From: Clostridiaceae bacterium
GTDB taxonomy: Bacteria > Bacillota > Clostridia > Saccharofermentanales > UBA5734
Assembly (NCBI GenBank): GCA_012522285.1
Contig: JAAYKS010000038.1
Coordinates: 1 to 18,429, forward strand
Direction: 5' to 3'
DNA: 18,429 nt
In this document: positions 16,856-18,429 of the stretch, in pieces
Numbering within the stretch: the stretch's first letter is position 1
Layout of the letters: each line of letters starts with the position of its first letter
Notes under the pieces: generated by a model
Database searches by the model: none
What the model saw: the letters and a program-made list of their open reading frames with translations, nothing else
Told to the model about the DNA's origin: nothing
Translations under genes and position numbers: made by a program

Positions 16856-16864
16856 ATTATAGCA
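16856..16864 (-). promoter_or_regulatory. Extended -10 promoter for the chr pair
   Basis: On the minus strand TGCTATAAT is an extended -10 element with a consensus TATAAT. No good -35 is found 17 bases upstream. It lies about 46 bases before the start codon at 16810 and is the best candidate promoter for the transporter pair. Confidence 0.55.
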
Positions 16865-17012
16865 TCCTTGCCACGGCGGTTCTCCCGGGATTCCTCTCCT
16901 GTGTGCAGGGGATGTCCGTGATTATGTTACCGTTTTGCCCGAAACTCCCGGATAGAATAAAGGTTCCGATCCAATTTGTATCAAGCAACACAACGAAATG
17001 AGGAGGCTTCCG

Positions 17013-17600
17013 ATGGACAATGGCAATGAGAACAAGCCGGACAGGGACATGATACAGCCGGAGGAAAAGCAGGAAAACACCGGCACCAGACCGTCCGGTC
17101 GGGTCAGATGGATCGCTATGCTGGTTGTGATCCTGGCAGTCGCCGGTCTGTTAGTGTTTAAATTGCTGGACGGACGCAATACAAGCGGACAGACAGAGAC
17201 AGTGGACGATGTGCTGATTGTGACATTTGCGTTCGATTTTGAAGCACTCAAAGCCCGCGGACTTCCGATGCTGCTGGATTTCGGTTCGGAGTCCTGCCAA
17301 CCTTGCCGCGACATGAAGCCGGCACTGATCGAAATCAATAAACAATACCAGGGCCAGGCCATCGTGAAATATGTGGACGTCTGGGAAGACACGGAGGCTG
17401 GAGCGGTTTTTCCTCTGTCTGCCGTCCCGACCCAATTCTTCTTTTATGCGGACGGTTCTCCCTATGTCCCGCCGGCGGAATATGAGGCGATGTTTACGAT
17501 GTACACATTCAGTGCGACCGGAGAACACGCTTTGACCGCCCATGTCGGCGGATTGACAGAAGAAGAGATGCATAGAATTTTATCTGACCTGGGTGCATGA
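17013..17600 (+). CDS. Membrane-anchored thioredoxin-like protein
   Basis: The 195-residue protein has a hydrophilic N-terminus (about 30 residues), one membrane helix (about 33-49, IAMLVVILAVAGLLVF) and a thioredoxin-like domain expected outside the membrane. The active site is SCQPCRDM (C95, C98) preceded by LLDFGSE, and the cis-Pro is in SAVPTQFFF (P139). Such proteins shuttle or repair disulfides of exported proteins in Gram-positive cells. After the cis-Pro the segment is longer than in classical thioredoxin (YVPPAEYEAMFTMYTF and on). The ATG at 17013 follows AGGAGG at 17001-17006, so the in-frame ATG at 16998 is rejected. The gene is divergent from the chr pair; a clear promoter was not resolved in the 202-base gap, though TAGAAT at 16953-16958 is a possible -10. 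No CcdA or DsbD partner is in the window. Confidence 0.88.
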   Translation: MDNGNENKPDRDMIQPEEKQENTGTRPSGRVRWIAMLVVILAVAGLLVFKLLDGRNTSGQTETVDDVLIVTFAFDFEALKARGLPMLLDFGSESCQPCRDMKPALIEINKQYQGQAIVKYVDVWEDTEAGAVFPLSAVPTQFFFYADGSPYVPPAEYEAMFTMYTFSATGEHALTAHVGGLTEEEMHRILSDLGA

Positions 17601-17631
17601 CCTCTTGATCGCAAACAGGCGCATTTTGCAT

Positions 17632-17659
17632 ATTCACACCATTCACATATTTTATTCAC
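17632..17659 (+). repeat. Three short direct repeats ATTCAC before the lipoprotein gene
   Basis: ATTCACA is at 17632-17638 and 17641-17647, and ATTCAC at 17654-17659. The spacing is 9 and 13 bases. They sit in an AT-rich gap between the thioredoxin-like gene and the lipoprotein frame and overlap a weak promoter candidate (TTGCAT 17626-17631, 16-base spacer, TATTTT 17648-17653). Confidence 0.3.
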
Positions 17660-17663
17660 TCGT

Positions 17664-18429
17664 TTGACAAAATTCGTGGTGTATTTGCCCTGATTCTGGT
17701 TCTGGGTCTGGTGGCCGGCATCATGGCCGGCTGCGACCAGACGACGCCCGCGCCGACCAGTCAACCGACCGGCGGCACGACGAAGGCACCCACCACCCAG
17801 ACCACAACGGCGCCCTCTACCAGCGAGTACGACACGTTGATTCTGGGATACGACGAGTTCAACGGCGTATTCAGCCCGTTCTTCGGAACGACCGGATACG
17901 ACATGGACGTCACGAACATGACCATGGAATCGCTGCTGCGGAACAACCCAGCCGGCGAACCCATCGACGGTCTCGCGAAGTATGTGACGCCTGAAGAGAT
18001 CAAGGACAAAGACGGAAACGTCCTGCGGACGGTCTACACGTTCGAGCTCAAAGAGGGTGTGCAGTACTCCGACGGGTCCCCTGTGACCGCGGACGACATC
18101 GTCTTTGCCTACAAAGTGTATCTCGACCCGACCTATGACGGCCCGTCCACGCTGTTCGTCGTGCCGATCGTCGGTGCCAACGAATACCGCTACAACGACG
18201 CCAACTACAAATCCAAAATCGCGAAAATTGCCGAAGAAGCGCAGAAAGTCACCGACGAAGAAATTCTTGCCTATCTGGAAGCTTCCTGTGCGGCGGACTA
18301 TGATGCCTACGGCGCAGAGGCCATCAACGATTACACCGGATTTGAAAATCCCGACGGTCTGACCGGTGACGCGTTGAAGGATGCCGAGATTCAGGCGTAC
18401 ATCGACATCGAAGTCGAGTCCTACTGGGA
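17664..18429 (+). CDS. ABC transporter substrate-binding lipoprotein (peptide type, SBP_bac_5), 5' frame anomaly, 3' end outside window
   Basis: The frame read from about 17666 to the window end encodes a lipoprotein signal (KIRGVFALILVLGLVAGIMA, then the lipobox Cys at 17732), a Thr/Pro-rich spacer, and a family 5 solute-binding domain: TLILGYDEFNGVFSPFF, MESLLRNNPAG, VYTFELKEGVQYSDGSPVTA and DDIVFAYKVYLDP. These match OppA/DppA-type peptide-binding proteins, which deliver peptides to an ABC importer at the outer face of the membrane. No stop occurs from 17609 to the edge, but no ATG, GTG or TTG lies in frame before the signal peptide, and no ribosome site is seen. A TTG at 17664 would fit if one extra A were present in the AAAA run at 17669-17672. 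The start given is therefore nominal. About 230 residues are visible of an expected 550-650. Confidence 0.8.

Noticed and set aside
1..18429. CRISPR arrays, tRNA or rRNA genes, insertion sequences, phage genes
   Set aside because: No regularly spaced repeats, no recognisable RNA gene sequence, and no transposase, integrase or phage structural motifs were seen on either strand.

Overview
The window is GC-rich (about 60% by eye) and tightly packed. It looks like chromosomal DNA of an anaerobic, fermentative member of the Bacillota (Clostridia-like), possibly a metagenome-assembled genome. Reasons: acetate kinase, a rubrerythrin-type ferritin-like protein and Tex lie together; AGGAGG-type Shine-Dalgarno sites precede most genes; a lipoprotein peptide-binding protein, a membrane-tethered thioredoxin and a clostridial-type ArsC-like protein are present. 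No rRNA, tRNA, CRISPR array, insertion sequence or prophage was seen.

Layout. 1-606: the 3' half of acetate kinase, cut by the window edge. 684-4051, + strand: a ferritin-like protein, Tex, and a one-pass membrane protein that overlaps the Tex stop codon. 4168-4575: a single flavin-binding split-barrel protein with its own promoter and a clear intrinsic terminator. 4743-6847: an arginase-superfamily protein, a polysaccharide-deacetylase-like protein and a YjbQ-family protein, all close together behind a plausible promoter. 6970-15598: a run of five + strand genes: an HpcH/HpaI-type aldolase, SbcD (Mre11 type), SbcC (Rad50 type), a large HerA/FtsK-like ATPase and a small ArsC-like thiol protein. 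15639-16810, - strand: two overlapping half-size chromate-transporter (CHR) genes. 17013-17600: a membrane-anchored thioredoxin-like protein. 17664 to the right edge: an oligopeptide-type ABC substrate-binding lipoprotein whose reading frame has no visible start codon.

The most notable region is 7737-15598. SbcD and SbcC form the Mre11-Rad50 double-strand-end nuclease. They are followed on the same strand by a P-loop ATPase with HerA-like motifs, which recalls the archaeal linkage of mre11, rad50, herA and nurA. Here the ATPase appears to lack an N-terminal HAS barrel, carries a Pro/Ala/Val-rich linker and a C-terminal coiled coil, and no NurA-like nuclease lies beside it. The upstream aldolase overlaps the sbcD start (GTGA), so a metabolic gene and a repair module appear to be translationally coupled.

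Other points: an arginase-like protein with Cys where a metal-binding His normally sits, recurring extended -10 promoter elements in three gene-free gaps, and the start-less lipoprotein gene at the right edge.
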